Assembly: GCA_039810485.1 (NCBI GenBank)
Contig: JBDHXA010000044.1
Span: 1-24,844 of the forward strand
Direction: 5' to 3'
Length of the DNA: 24,844 nt
DNA from: JADZAA01 sp039810485
Lineage (GTDB): Bacteria > Bacteroidota > Ignavibacteria > Kapaibacteriales > UBA961
Below are positions 8,871 through 16,472 of this stretch, piece by piece (positions within the stretch are counted from its first letter, which is position 1; each line of letters starts with the position of its first letter). The translations under genes and the position numbers were made by a program. Under the pieces are notes generated by a model, which ran no database searches, had not been told where the DNA came from, and was given only the letters and a program-made list of their open reading frames with translations.

Positions 8871-8981
8871 TCGTGTAATTCCTCTGTGAGAAAATATAAA
8901 TTTTATGTTGCGAAACTACTAAATTTATAAAAATCTACACATATTGTGTTACGCTTTGCTAAAACTGCGGTTATTGTAGTA

Positions 8982-9557
8982 ATGTCAGCATCATCTAATC
9001 ATAAATCTGACTCTGAATTATATAGAGAATTATCCGACGACAAACGTACGGCAGAAGATGCATTTGCTGAAATATATAGGCGCTATTCATCTCGCACATT
9101 CGCCTATTGCCATAGGATATTAGGCAGCTACGAACAAGCGCAGGACGCTTTTCAAGAGACCTTCACCCGATTTTATAAAACAGCACAAACCGAGCGACAA
9201 GTATATAATATTCCGGCTTTTTTGCTTCGTATTGCAAGAAATTATTGTTTGAATATACTGCAACGGCATCCGCGAGCAGAAGAAACTGCTCAATTGTTAG
9301 AAGAAATTCATACTTCGGTAGAACCGGAATCGCTTGAAAAAAGAGAATTGTTAAAACTTATTACTATGGCTCTCGAGCTTTTGCCGGATAATCTTAGAGA
9401 AGCTTTTGTATTGCGGGAATACGACGGCCTTTCTTATGCTGAAATAGGCGAGATTACTAATACAGATTCAAAAAATGCAAAAGTCCGTGTTTTTCGAGCA
9501 AAGCAGCGAATACGTGAAATATTAGCGCCTTATTTGGAAGATTTATCAAAAACTTAA
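8982..9557 (+). CDS. ECF-type RNA polymerase sigma factor (sigma-70 family)
   Basis: A 191-residue group 4 sigma factor using the ATG at 8982; an upstream GTG at 8946 would add 12 mostly hydrophobic residues and is less likely. Sigma region 2 covers about residues 26-90, with AFAEIYRRYSSRTFAYCHRI and the -10-recognition stretch AQDAFQETFTRFYK. Region 4 covers about 125-180, with LLPDNLREAFVLREYDGLSY and the helix-turn-helix AEIGEITNTDSKNAKVRVFR. No sigma region 3 or extra domain is seen. The next gene, 14 bases downstream, looks like its membrane anti-sigma partner, so this sigma is probably held inactive at the membrane and released by an envelope signal. ECF operons are often self-activated, but I could not identify a promoter with confidence. 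Confidence 0.93.
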   Translation: MSASSNHKSDSELYRELSDDKRTAEDAFAEIYRRYSSRTFAYCHRILGSYEQAQDAFQETFTRFYKTAQTERQVYNIPAFLLRIARNYCLNILQRHPRAEETAQLLEEIHTSVEPESLEKRELLKLITMALELLPDNLREAFVLREYDGLSYAEIGEITNTDSKNAKVRVFRAKQRIREILAPYLEDLSKT

Positions 9558-9571
9558 ATAAATAAAGAACT

Positions 9572-10789
9572 ATGGAAATCACTCCCTATTCAGAAATGAT
9601 TTGCGAGTTCCTTGACGGCGAATTAGACATTGTCGGCGAGGAGGCGCTATTCTGTGCTTTGGCAGCAGCGCCCGAACTGCGTTCAGAAATGCGCGAATAT
9701 CTTTCTATCCGCTCGGCTGTTCAATCTCATGCCGAGGCGTTTTCGCCGCCAATTGACGCCGCTAACACTATTTTCAATAATGTTGGGTTGGAATACCATT
9801 TTGATTCGTCGAGTGCATTAAAAAAGAGAGGTTTTAGACTTTTTTGGAATAGATATGGCCGCACGGCTGCAATTGCCCTTCTTATATCGTTCATTACAGG
9901 CGGCGCTGTCAGCTTATGGTACGAAAATACAGTAGGCGATATTCTTGCTGCTCGTCACAAAGCTATTCCCAACAAATATACTGTTGCAGTTCTGCAATCA
10001 AATCATTCAGTTGACGAGGCTTCTCTTTCAGCAAATAACAGATTGATAGAAAAGAAAACAACTAATATAAAACAGCATTATAATGCAACAAACAACAATG
10101 TATACAATACTAATTCAACTGAGTTCTTGCAAAAAAACATTGCAGTTGAATCAGATCTTAAACATGGCGATGGTAATTCAGCTTTAATTGAGAATATCGG
10201 CAATCTTACGCAAAATAACAAGCATTACAATACTGCTGAAATGAATATGCTCTCAACGACGGAAATAATTGCCAGCGATGCATTCAAAACGACAAATCTA
10301 TACCCTCAGTTTTGGCTGCAAGCGCGAGGTATTGCAACAATTTCATCATCAATATCGCCTCTGCCAAAAGCCGGAGTTTCATTCTTCGATAATATGGCAA
10401 TAAGCGGCTATTATAAACTTTCTTCGTCATTTGCTTTGGGCGCAGAAATCGGGCGCGAACATTATCCTTTGCAATATGGCGGTAAGTTTGAAGGAGTTGA
10501 TGTGCAATATCGTCAAACAGCGCCTTTGCTTTATGGCGGCATTACTGCGCAATATGAGATGGAGCCGTTGAAAAATTTTGGCGATATATCGCCGTATGCA
10601 TCCATGTCTGCCGGAGGCACCGAGATTGGTCCTTTTGTAAGAGGCACGATTGGCATATTTTATCCATTGTCACAAAATTTCGGAATGACTTTTGGGGGCG
10701 ATATGAGCGCGGTATTTTTTCAATTCCAAGAGCGCTCTTTCCATTCGTTGAAATCAGGGCTTTCTTATGGTTTTGCATTCCAATTTTAA
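9572..10789 (+). CDS. Anti-sigma-like protein with one TM helix and a C-terminal outer-membrane beta-barrel domain
   Basis: This 405-residue protein has four parts. Residues 1-75 resemble the cytoplasmic N-terminus of anti-sigma factors (CEFLDGELDIVGEEAL followed by LAAAPELRSEMREYLSIR). A basic stretch precedes a single hydrophobic helix at about 98-117. Residues 130-240 form a low-complexity linker rich in Asn, Thr and Ser. Residues 245-405 show alternating amphipathic strands with Gly/aromatic pattern and end in Phe (YGFAFQF), as expected for a small outer-membrane barrel. If all parts are real, one chain would run from cytoplasm through the inner membrane and periplasm into the outer membrane. 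Its place directly after an ECF sigma gene supports a role as its regulator. No zinc-binding HxxxCxxC motif is seen. The barrel and anti-sigma assignments are inferred from pattern, not from recognised family motifs. Confidence 0.72.
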   Translation: MEITPYSEMICEFLDGELDIVGEEALFCALAAAPELRSEMREYLSIRSAVQSHAEAFSPPIDAANTIFNNVGLEYHFDSSSALKKRGFRLFWNRYGRTAAIALLISFITGGAVSLWYENTVGDILAARHKAIPNKYTVAVLQSNHSVDEASLSANNRLIEKKTTNIKQHYNATNNNVYNTNSTEFLQKNIAVESDLKHGDGNSALIENIGNLTQNNKHYNTAEMNMLSTTEIIASDAFKTTNLYPQFWLQARGIATISSSISPLPKAGVSFFDNMAISGYYKLSSSFALGAEIGREHYPLQYGGKFEGVDVQYRQTAPLLYGGITAQYEMEPLKNFGDISPYASMSAGGTEIGPFVRGTIGIFYPLSQNFGMTFGGDMSAVFFQFQERSFHSLKSGLSYGFAFQF

Positions 10790-10798
10790 GATGATTTT

Positions 10799-11494
10799 AT
10801 GAAAAACTTTGCCTTTTTATTGGTATTTATTCTCGTTCTTCTGCCAGTTGTTTCTTGCCGGAACCCTTTGGATGTAGGTGGAAATACAAGCATAAATGTA
10901 GAACGTAAAGCAACCGTATTGCCAGTTAGCGTGATGTTCTATGGCAGCGGCGACCACTATAGCGGTAAAAGCAGTTGGAATATTGATGATGCATCATGCA
11001 AAAGCAATTATGTAAAAATTGACACTACATTCAGCAATAAGCCGGAGATTTGGATGCAAGGTGCACTCTTCACCGACACAAAAGGCGCAGAGTTTACAGC
11101 CACAGGGCAAAAAATTGCCGCCGCTTTGCAATCATTGCGCTTCCGTCTTGATTCGTTGCCTATGGATATTCGAGGAGTTAATTTGATTGACTCTCCCAAC
11201 CGTCCGCTGGGAATTGAATTTGTTGTTGATAAAATTACAAATACGTATGATGCAGCAGCCAAGCAGTGGAATCAGAAACATACTGCCGACACAATTATTC
11301 CCGATGGATCGGCTTTTGCTTATTGCAGCGCAAGAATGTTCAGCGACCCATTGCAAACGTTGGTTAATCCAATGGCTCATCCAATAAAAATTGAATTATT
11401 ATTTCGTCTGCGCATAATTCTTCAAGAACCTAAAAACATTGAGCCGTCAAATATCTACATCAATGGAACAGCGGGAGCATTAATTCAATATTGA
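10799..11494 (+). CDS. Predicted lipoprotein of unknown function, third gene of the ECF operon
   Basis: A 231-residue protein with a lipoprotein signal peptide: basic MKN, hydrophobic core, and lipobox VVSC with the lipidated Cys at residue 20. The mature part is predicted mostly beta, with two further cysteines in the mid-region and C-terminal part that could pair. I do not recognise a family. It starts 9 bases after the stop of the anti-sigma/barrel gene, so it is almost certainly co-expressed and may act in the same envelope-sensing system. The residue after the lipid Cys is Arg, not Asp, so there is no E. coli-type retention signal; its final location cannot be read from this. It ends before a convergent gene. 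Confidence 0.75.
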   Translation: MKNFAFLLVFILVLLPVVSCRNPLDVGGNTSINVERKATVLPVSVMFYGSGDHYSGKSSWNIDDASCKSNYVKIDTTFSNKPEIWMQGALFTDTKGAEFTATGQKIAAALQSLRFRLDSLPMDIRGVNLIDSPNRPLGIEFVVDKITNTYDAAAKQWNQKHTADTIIPDGSAFAYCSARMFSDPLQTLVNPMAHPIKIELLFRLRIILQEPKNIEPSNIYINGTAGALIQY

Positions 11495-11528
11495 GAAACT
11501 TTAACTCAGACAGACAGAGCGCAAATAT

Positions 11529-11580
11529 TGTAGAATAGCGATGGTTGAAATTTGTGCCATGTTTTTCATGTAATTCTACA
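11529..11580. terminator. Inverted repeat between convergent genes, possible bidirectional terminator
   Basis: TGTAGAAT (11529-11536) and ATTCTACA (11573-11580) are perfect 8-base inverted arms around a 36-base interior that includes CATG-TTTTT-CATG. It lies between the plus-strand lipoprotein gene and the minus-strand M48 gene. No clean T-run follows either arm, so the terminator role is only suggested by position. Confidence 0.3.
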
Positions 11581-11683
11581 TTGCAACGGCACTGCTCGAT
11601 GCGCTTGACGTGTATCATATTGCTAAACTATTATCTTTGTTCTAATAAATGTAATATTTTGTATATCTGCTGTTAAGAATACG

Positions 11684-12697
11684 TTATTTATCGTTTTTTT
11701 CGCTGAATATCGAGCCAAAAATATTCTTTGCTTTGTCGGCTACATTAGCCGCGGCGTCTATTACTGTATTGAGAGCTCCGTCCACAGGGTTCTTTGAATC
11801 TTCCATGTCTTTTTTGTATTGTTTTCCGGCATTGTAAAAGGCATCCTTAACTGCGTTTATATTTTCGCGCTTTTCATAATTTCCGGCGATGATTTTGCCA
11901 AATTCTCCACTGTCAACCCACGATTTTAGTTCTGTCAAGCGAATAACAGGAAAAGGATGCGTGTTCTCTGCTGTGTTGAGAATTTTGAAAATGCCGTCTG
12001 CAAGTCCGCCGCCGTCGCGATAATCGGCCGCTTGCGCAAAGAACTCGTTGAGATTGACGTCTTCCATGCGTTTTGCGCCGGCCATTTTTACAAGCAAAGA
12101 GTATGATGCATCAGGGTCTTGAACAGCTAGCAAACCAGCGCGGTCAGCGCTTAGCTCGCTCTTGCGGTCCCATTCGCGAAGTCCGTATATTATGCCTGCA
12201 AGAGCAAATGAAGTCAATGGCAAATTTAAGGCCGACACCGAAATTTTTAAGAGCAATGTTAGTAAAGTTTTGTAGAGAGCATGGCCGCTCAAACAATGTC
12301 CCAGCTCATGTGCGATTACGGCCAGTGCTTCATCGCTATTGGCTATGTCCAACAAGGAGTTGTTCAGCGTGATAAATGGTTTTTCCACGCCAATGGCTCC
12401 GGCATTGAAAAATGGATTTTGAGCTACGTAAAGTTCAGGCATATGCTGAGCATCGAGAATATTGCATGCTTCGCGCAATAATTGGTGTAGCTGAGGGTAT
12501 TGCCTCTCAGAAACGCGAACAGATGATGCAAGCGCTTGAAGCCGCAGCGCTCGCTCGGTGGTTGCCCCGATGACAGCACTCAAAGCAATGTCAAGCCCAG
12601 GAATTTTTTGTAATGCGAGAAGAGCGGCGCGATCGGCGGGATGCTCCCATGCGCGAGGTGATATTCCGGGAAAATGCGAACGTTTTAGTGCGGGCAT
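11684..12697 (-). CDS. M48-family zinc metalloprotease
   Basis: A 337-residue peptidase from the ATG at 12697; a TTG-initiated form (12724) with 9 more residues is less likely. The zinc motif HELGH is at 130-134 and the third ligand E181 lies in ELSADRAG, the gluzincin M48 pattern. Hydrophobic residues 145-172 may form one or two membrane segments beside the active site, and another helix is possible at 36-50. The C-terminal 50 residues are polar and probably helical, with a Lys/Asp-rich end, beyond the usual catalytic core. It resembles HtpX/YcaL-like peptidases in envelope or protein quality control, but specific function is not established. It is transcribed toward the ECF operon and away from the orphan gene at 12898. 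Confidence 0.9.
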   Translation of the reverse strand: MPALKRSHFPGISPRAWEHPADRAALLALQKIPGLDIALSAVIGATTERALRLQALASSVRVSERQYPQLHQLLREACNILDAQHMPELYVAQNPFFNAGAIGVEKPFITLNNSLLDIANSDEALAVIAHELGHCLSGHALYKTLLTLLLKISVSALNLPLTSFALAGIIYGLREWDRKSELSADRAGLLAVQDPDASYSLLVKMAGAKRMEDVNLNEFFAQAADYRDGGGLADGIFKILNTAENTHPFPVIRLTELKSWVDSGEFGKIIAGNYEKRENINAVKDAFYNAGKQYKKDMEDSKNPVDGALNTVIDAAANVADKAKNIFGSIFSEKNDK

Positions 12698-12897
12698 AGC
12701 GATTCTCTGCTTGATGATGAACAAAGTGCATTGTTAAATCTATTACGGCAAGACATGGAGATAAGTTCCACAAAACGCCATAACTCTCGCAAACTTCCGT
12801 AATTTTTAGCATAATCTGCCGATATTTTATGCGGTTTCCGATGAATTAGAGGCAATTTGCAGCATTGTGCTACAATTTTTTATTTGTTTGTCGAATT

Positions 12898-13362
12898 ATG
12901 GAATTTACTTTTGTCAAAGATCTAGCAATAATTATAGGCGGGCTTGTCGCGCTCTTTACATTTATTCATGCTATTTTAGAGTATAGCCGTCAGGGAGCGC
13001 AAAAGCGGGCAGAACAATTTGTGATGCTGCGCCGCAGATTAAAGGAAAATCCCGCATTTAGCCACATTACTTCATTGCTTTATGATGATCATCCTGATTT
13101 GCGCTTGGTTTCACCGCAAGAAAAACGCGATTACCTTGGCTTGCTTGAGGAAGTGGCATTGCTGATGAATTCGCGGCTTATACGTCCGGATGTGGCGCAT
13201 TATATGTTTGGCTATTATGTGGTTCGCTGTCAGGAAAGCGCAAATTTTTGGGAGAATATTGATGGTAGCAGCATATACTGGAGCTTGTTCCATAGTTTTG
13301 CGGTACGCATGAGCGTAGAAGAAAAGCGCTTTTACAGCCGCCGCCGAAAACTTCGTTTCTAA
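12898..13362 (+). CDS. Small one-helix membrane protein of unknown function
   Basis: A 154-residue protein starting at the ATG at 12898; an upstream TTG at 12865 would add 11 residues with no support. One transmembrane helix lies near residues 7-27 (DLAIIIGGLVALFTFIHAIL). A basic, cytoplasmic-looking domain follows, ending RRRKLRF. The soluble part (LGLLEEVALLMNSRLI, then VAHYMFGYYVVRC) looks helical and recalls small DUF4760-type membrane proteins, but I cannot assign it to a family. It has its own start region divergent from the M48 gene and precedes the CBS-domain gene by 98 bases. Codon use and the uninterrupted frame suggest a real gene. Confidence 0.7.
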   Translation: MEFTFVKDLAIIIGGLVALFTFIHAILEYSRQGAQKRAEQFVMLRRRLKENPAFSHITSLLYDDHPDLRLVSPQEKRDYLGLLEEVALLMNSRLIRPDVAHYMFGYYVVRCQESANFWENIDGSSIYWSLFHSFAVRMSVEEKRFYSRRRKLRF

Positions 13363-13460
13363 TGCTATTGTGAATCGAAGAAAGAAAAAATGTAAGATTC
13401 AACAAGTTCATAAATTGCAGGAGATTGCTTGATATTTTTAGTCCTTCTTAAAGATGCGGC

Positions 13461-14555
13461 ATGGTAGAGATACTCATTGCTTCGCTTGCTTTGCTTGGCA
13501 GCATGATTGGCTCGATCAGCGTGTCGTCTATGGTAAGCGCATCAACGGCATTTATGGATGCTTTTCAAGAGAAACATCCACAGCGAGCCGCTCGAGTTTT
13601 TCGCTTTCTAAGTCCTCGCTCGCGCGAGTCGGCCACCATGCTGGCATTCGATTTAATTTGCATTATTGTCGGAACTTCTTCTCTCTATGTTTGGGGAGCA
13701 TTATCCACTCCGGGAATGCTTGACGACATAGCGGCGGAGCTTATATTTTTTACGACAGTTTTTATTTTAAAATCGGTATGCAAAGCACTTGGCGAGCGTT
13801 TCAGCAAGGTGATTTTTCCGTATGCCGAGCGCTTGCTTTATGTCTTAAGCATTGTATTTCAACCCTTAACAATTACTGTGCAGTTTGTGGCACAAACCGT
13901 CTCGAAGCCACAGCAAACCGAGGAAGAGTCGCGTGAAGAATTTGACGTAATGGTAAAGACAGCACGAGCAGAAGGCACTTTGGACGATAGCGAATATCGC
14001 TTGCTCAATAATATTATGCACTTCAACGATGTGTTCGTTGCCGATGTGATGACGCCGAGAACGGTAGTGTTCAGTTGCAACGCAGATTTGATTGTGGCAG
14101 AAGCTGTCAATTTACCTGAATTGCTAATGTATTCGCGATTCCCTATCTGGCAGGGCGACTCGCTTGACAATGTCATTGGCTATGTCCTTACTCGCGATGT
14201 GCTTAGGGCTGCGCTCTATGGCAAGCGTAAGCAGACGTTGCGCTCTCTCATGCGCGAAGTGTATTTTATTCCTGAAAACGCAGTATTAGAACATGCGCTC
14301 GAGGAATTTTTGCGGCGCAGGCAACATTTGTTTATGGTGGTGGACGAGTATGGTGGCATTGAAGGGTTGGTAACGATGGAAGACGTGTTGGAAACGCTTC
14401 TCGGCGTGGAAATTGTTGACGAAGCTGACCGCGTGGAAGATTTGCGCGAATTGGCTAAGCAGCGCCGCGATCGCCGCGTAACTGAAATACTAGCAAAAGG
14501 CGGCATGCAGCCGGAAGACGAGTCGGAAGACGATGTTGACCATGCTGAAGAATAA
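13461..14555 (+). CDS. CNNM/CorC-like membrane protein with tandem CBS domains
   Basis: A 364-residue protein. About four hydrophobic segments lie within residues 1-145 in the place of the DUF21/CNNM transmembrane domain. A linker is followed by a CBS pair at about 196-315, with family hallmarks DVMTPRTVV (195-203) and DEYGGIEGLVTMEDVLETLL (295-314). Members are implicated in Mg/Co homeostasis or export and sense ATP/Mg through the CBS module. Unusually, the C-terminal CorC_HlyC transporter-associated domain is missing: after the CBS pair only about 50 charged residues remain, ending in an acidic tail. The N-terminal region is also divergent from canonical DUF21. Start ATG has little Shine-Dalgarno. 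The MlaF-like ATPase gene follows after 31 bases. Confidence 0.87.
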   Translation: MVEILIASLALLGSMIGSISVSSMVSASTAFMDAFQEKHPQRAARVFRFLSPRSRESATMLAFDLICIIVGTSSLYVWGALSTPGMLDDIAAELIFFTTVFILKSVCKALGERFSKVIFPYAERLLYVLSIVFQPLTITVQFVAQTVSKPQQTEEESREEFDVMVKTARAEGTLDDSEYRLLNNIMHFNDVFVADVMTPRTVVFSCNADLIVAEAVNLPELLMYSRFPIWQGDSLDNVIGYVLTRDVLRAALYGKRKQTLRSLMREVYFIPENAVLEHALEEFLRRRQHLFMVVDEYGGIEGLVTMEDVLETLLGVEIVDEADRVEDLRELAKQRRDRRVTEILAKGGMQPEDESEDDVDHAEE

Positions 14556-14586
14556 TTATGTGAATTGTATTACGGCGAAGTAGATA

Positions 14587-15372
14587 ATGATTAAAATTAC
14601 CGGCTTGCATAAATCATTTGGTCCAAAAAAAGTGTTGGACGGCATAACAATGACCATTCCAACAAGCGATACTGTATGCGTAATAGGCAAATCCGGCTGT
14701 GGTAAAAGTGTGCTGCTGAAGCATATAGTGCGGCTGCTGACGCCAGATGACGGCAGCATTGAAATTGACGGGCGCGACATATCTTTGCTAAGCCGCGACG
14801 TTCTCTTCGAACTTAGGAGGCGCATTGGCTATGTGTTTCAGGGTGCGGCACTGTTTGACTCAATGAATGTTTATCGCAATATCATTACGAGCTTGTATGA
14901 ACACGGTCAGCACGATGAAAAGATTTTGGACAATGAAGCGCGCCGTACACTATCGGCAGTAGGATTGCTGCCAGATATTTCAGAAAGCGGCTCTGCGGAA
15001 TTTGAAAAAGAATATGCTATTTTGTGCAATAAGAAACCAAGCGATTTGTCGGGCGGAATGAGAAAGCGAGTCGGTGTGGCGCGCGCTCTTGTCGGCAGCC
15101 CTGATTATATTTTCTATGACGAGCCTACTACTGGGCTAGATCCAATCACAAGCGAGCAAATTGACAATCTAATAGCCGAACTAGCTGTAAAATTTAAAAT
15201 TACGTCGTTAGTTATCACTCACGATATGTTCTCCGTGTTTCGCATTGCCGACAGAGTTGTGATGTTGGACGGCGGGCGAGTGTGTTTCGAAGGCACTGGA
15301 GCCGAGCTTCGCCATTCCGATATTACAGTTGTGCGCGAGTTTATCGAACGCTATACAGAAAATAGAATATGA
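14587..15372 (+). CDS. MlaF-like ABC transporter ATP-binding protein
   Basis: A 261-residue ABC ATPase with Walker A GKSGCGKS (34-41), Q-loop Q85 in YVFQGAALFDSMNV, signature LSGGM (154-158), Walker B YIFYDEPTTGLDP, and H212 in the switch loop. The FQGAALFDSMNV Q-loop and LSGGMRKRVGVARAL are characteristic of the MlaF/MCE lipid-transport ATPases that power phospholipid exchange between inner and outer membranes. The helical region (about 105-150) is longer than usual. The MlaE permease and MCE-domain protein normally beside it are absent; instead a CBS-domain gene precedes it and an EamA permease overlaps its stop by 4 bases (ATGA). The family is firm; the transported substrate is inferred. 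Confidence 0.9.
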   Translation: MIKITGLHKSFGPKKVLDGITMTIPTSDTVCVIGKSGCGKSVLLKHIVRLLTPDDGSIEIDGRDISLLSRDVLFELRRRIGYVFQGAALFDSMNVYRNIITSLYEHGQHDEKILDNEARRTLSAVGLLPDISESGSAEFEKEYAILCNKKPSDLSGGMRKRVGVARALVGSPDYIFYDEPTTGLDPITSEQIDNLIAELAVKFKITSLVITHDMFSVFRIADRVVMLDGGRVCFEGTGAELRHSDITVVREFIERYTENRI

Positions 15373-16232
15373 ATACCGCAGAAGCGCATCATGGACGAGC
15401 ACTGATATTGCTTGCAGTTGCAGCCCTGCTATGGAGCACTGGCGGCGTGATCATAAAAGTGATTGGCTGGCAGCCGGCTGCAATTTCAGGAATGAGAAGC
15501 TTAATCGCTTCATTTGTTGTTTTGCTATGGATAAGGCGTCCGCGGTTTACTTGGTCAAAATGGCAGATAGGCGGCGCAATCGCCTATGCTTTATGCTGCG
15601 GCTTATTCGTGGTTGCCACAAAATACACCACTGCGGCCAATGCTATTATGCTGCAATATACTGGGCCGATTTATGTGGCATTATTCGGCAATTGGTTTTT
15701 AAATGAGCGCACTACTCGCCTTGATTGGGCGGCCATTGCCGTGACTCTGGCCGGCATGGTTCTTTTTTTTATGGATAAGCTCTCAGCCGAAGGAATGACC
15801 GGCAATATTTTGGCCATTATCAGCGGCATTGCCTTTGCGTGGCTGGCTTTGTTTCTGAGAAAACAAAAAGATGAGTCGCCGGTTGAGTCGGTTTTGCTTG
15901 GCAATTGGATTATTGCGCTTTGCGCTTTGCCGTTTATGCTGCAATCGGCGCCGAATGCTCCAAGCGATTGGATATGGCTGGTGCTGCTTGGCATTGTTCA
16001 GCTTGCCATTCCCTATATTCTCTATACAAAAGCAATAGTTGGCACAACTGCATTGGAAGCAGTGCTAATTCCTGTTGTCGAACCATTGTTTAATCCGATT
16101 TGGGTAATGCTGTTTTATGGAGAAAAACCCGGGCGATGGGCTGCCATCGGCGCTGTGTTTGTTCTTACCGGAGTAATTGGCAGAGCATCGCTTTCGTTGA
16201 AAAAGAAGCCATTAGCATCCGCTGAAGTTTAA
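15369..16232 (+). CDS. EamA/DMT-superfamily permease
   Basis: A 287-residue membrane protein with ten predicted helices arranged as two EamA repeats (about 8-132 and 144-278). ALLWSTGGVIIKVIG opens the first repeat and QYTGPIYVALFGNWFLNE is the conserved fourth-helix region. The second repeat shows IPVVEPLFNPIWVMLFYGEK, typical of this drug/metabolite exporter superfamily. Substrate unknown. Its ATG overlaps the MlaF-like stop codon (ATGA), so translation is probably coupled. It is unlikely to be the permease for that ATPase, since EamA proteins are secondary transporters. It ends 240 bases before the metal-efflux gene. Confidence 0.9.
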   Translation: MNTAEAHHGRALILLAVAALLWSTGGVIIKVIGWQPAAISGMRSLIASFVVLLWIRRPRFTWSKWQIGGAIAYALCCGLFVVATKYTTAANAIMLQYTGPIYVALFGNWFLNERTTRLDWAAIAVTLAGMVLFFMDKLSAEGMTGNILAIISGIAFAWLALFLRKQKDESPVESVLLGNWIIALCALPFMLQSAPNAPSDWIWLVLLGIVQLAIPYILYTKAIVGTTALEAVLIPVVEPLFNPIWVMLFYGEKPGRWAAIGAVFVLTGVIGRASLSLKKKPLASAEV

Positions 16233-16472
16233 CTTTTTTCATGAAATATCGTCCTCGTCTGTACTATGCGCAAGAATGATAGAAAGAGGCAATATCGTAA
16301 TAAGGAATAATCTTGTAATAATGATTGTTGCGAAACGTCTAATCTCAGCATTTTCTTAATGCTCTTAAGCGCTAAACTTCATTACCAACAATTTTTGCCA
16401 AATATTCTGCAATAAATTGCCGAAGCAGCCAACAAACAATCAGCACAAGCAACCCTTTTTTCTTAGAAGAAG
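16233..16472. other. Intergenic region upstream of the metal-efflux operon
   Basis: This gap must hold the promoter for the efflux pair. It contains a perfect hairpin AGCATT (16347-16352)/AATGCT (16358-16363) with a 5-base loop and no T-run after it. TTTTTG (16392-16397) and TAAATTG (16413-16419) loosely resemble Bacteroidota -33/-7 elements, but their spacing (15 bases) is short. No metal-regulator gene is nearby. Confidence 0.4.

Noticed and set aside
8946..8981. GTG-initiated extension of the ECF sigma factor
   Set aside because: It adds a short hydrophobic stretch unlike ECF N-termini and eats into the divergent promoter region.
12698..12724. TTG-initiated extension of the M48 protease
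   Set aside because: The ATG at 12697 gives a normal start. The TTG form adds only 9 residues without a better ribosome-binding site.
13373..13418. TGAATC/GATTCA inverted pair before the CBS-domain gene as a terminator
   Set aside because: It is only 6 bases per arm, with an A-rich interior and no T-run after it; this is within chance expectation.
13696..13704. DnaA-box-like TTATCCACT suggesting a replication origin near gyrA
   Set aside because: It is a single one-mismatch match inside a coding sequence, with no cluster, no dnaA/dnaN and no AT-rich unwinding region beside it.
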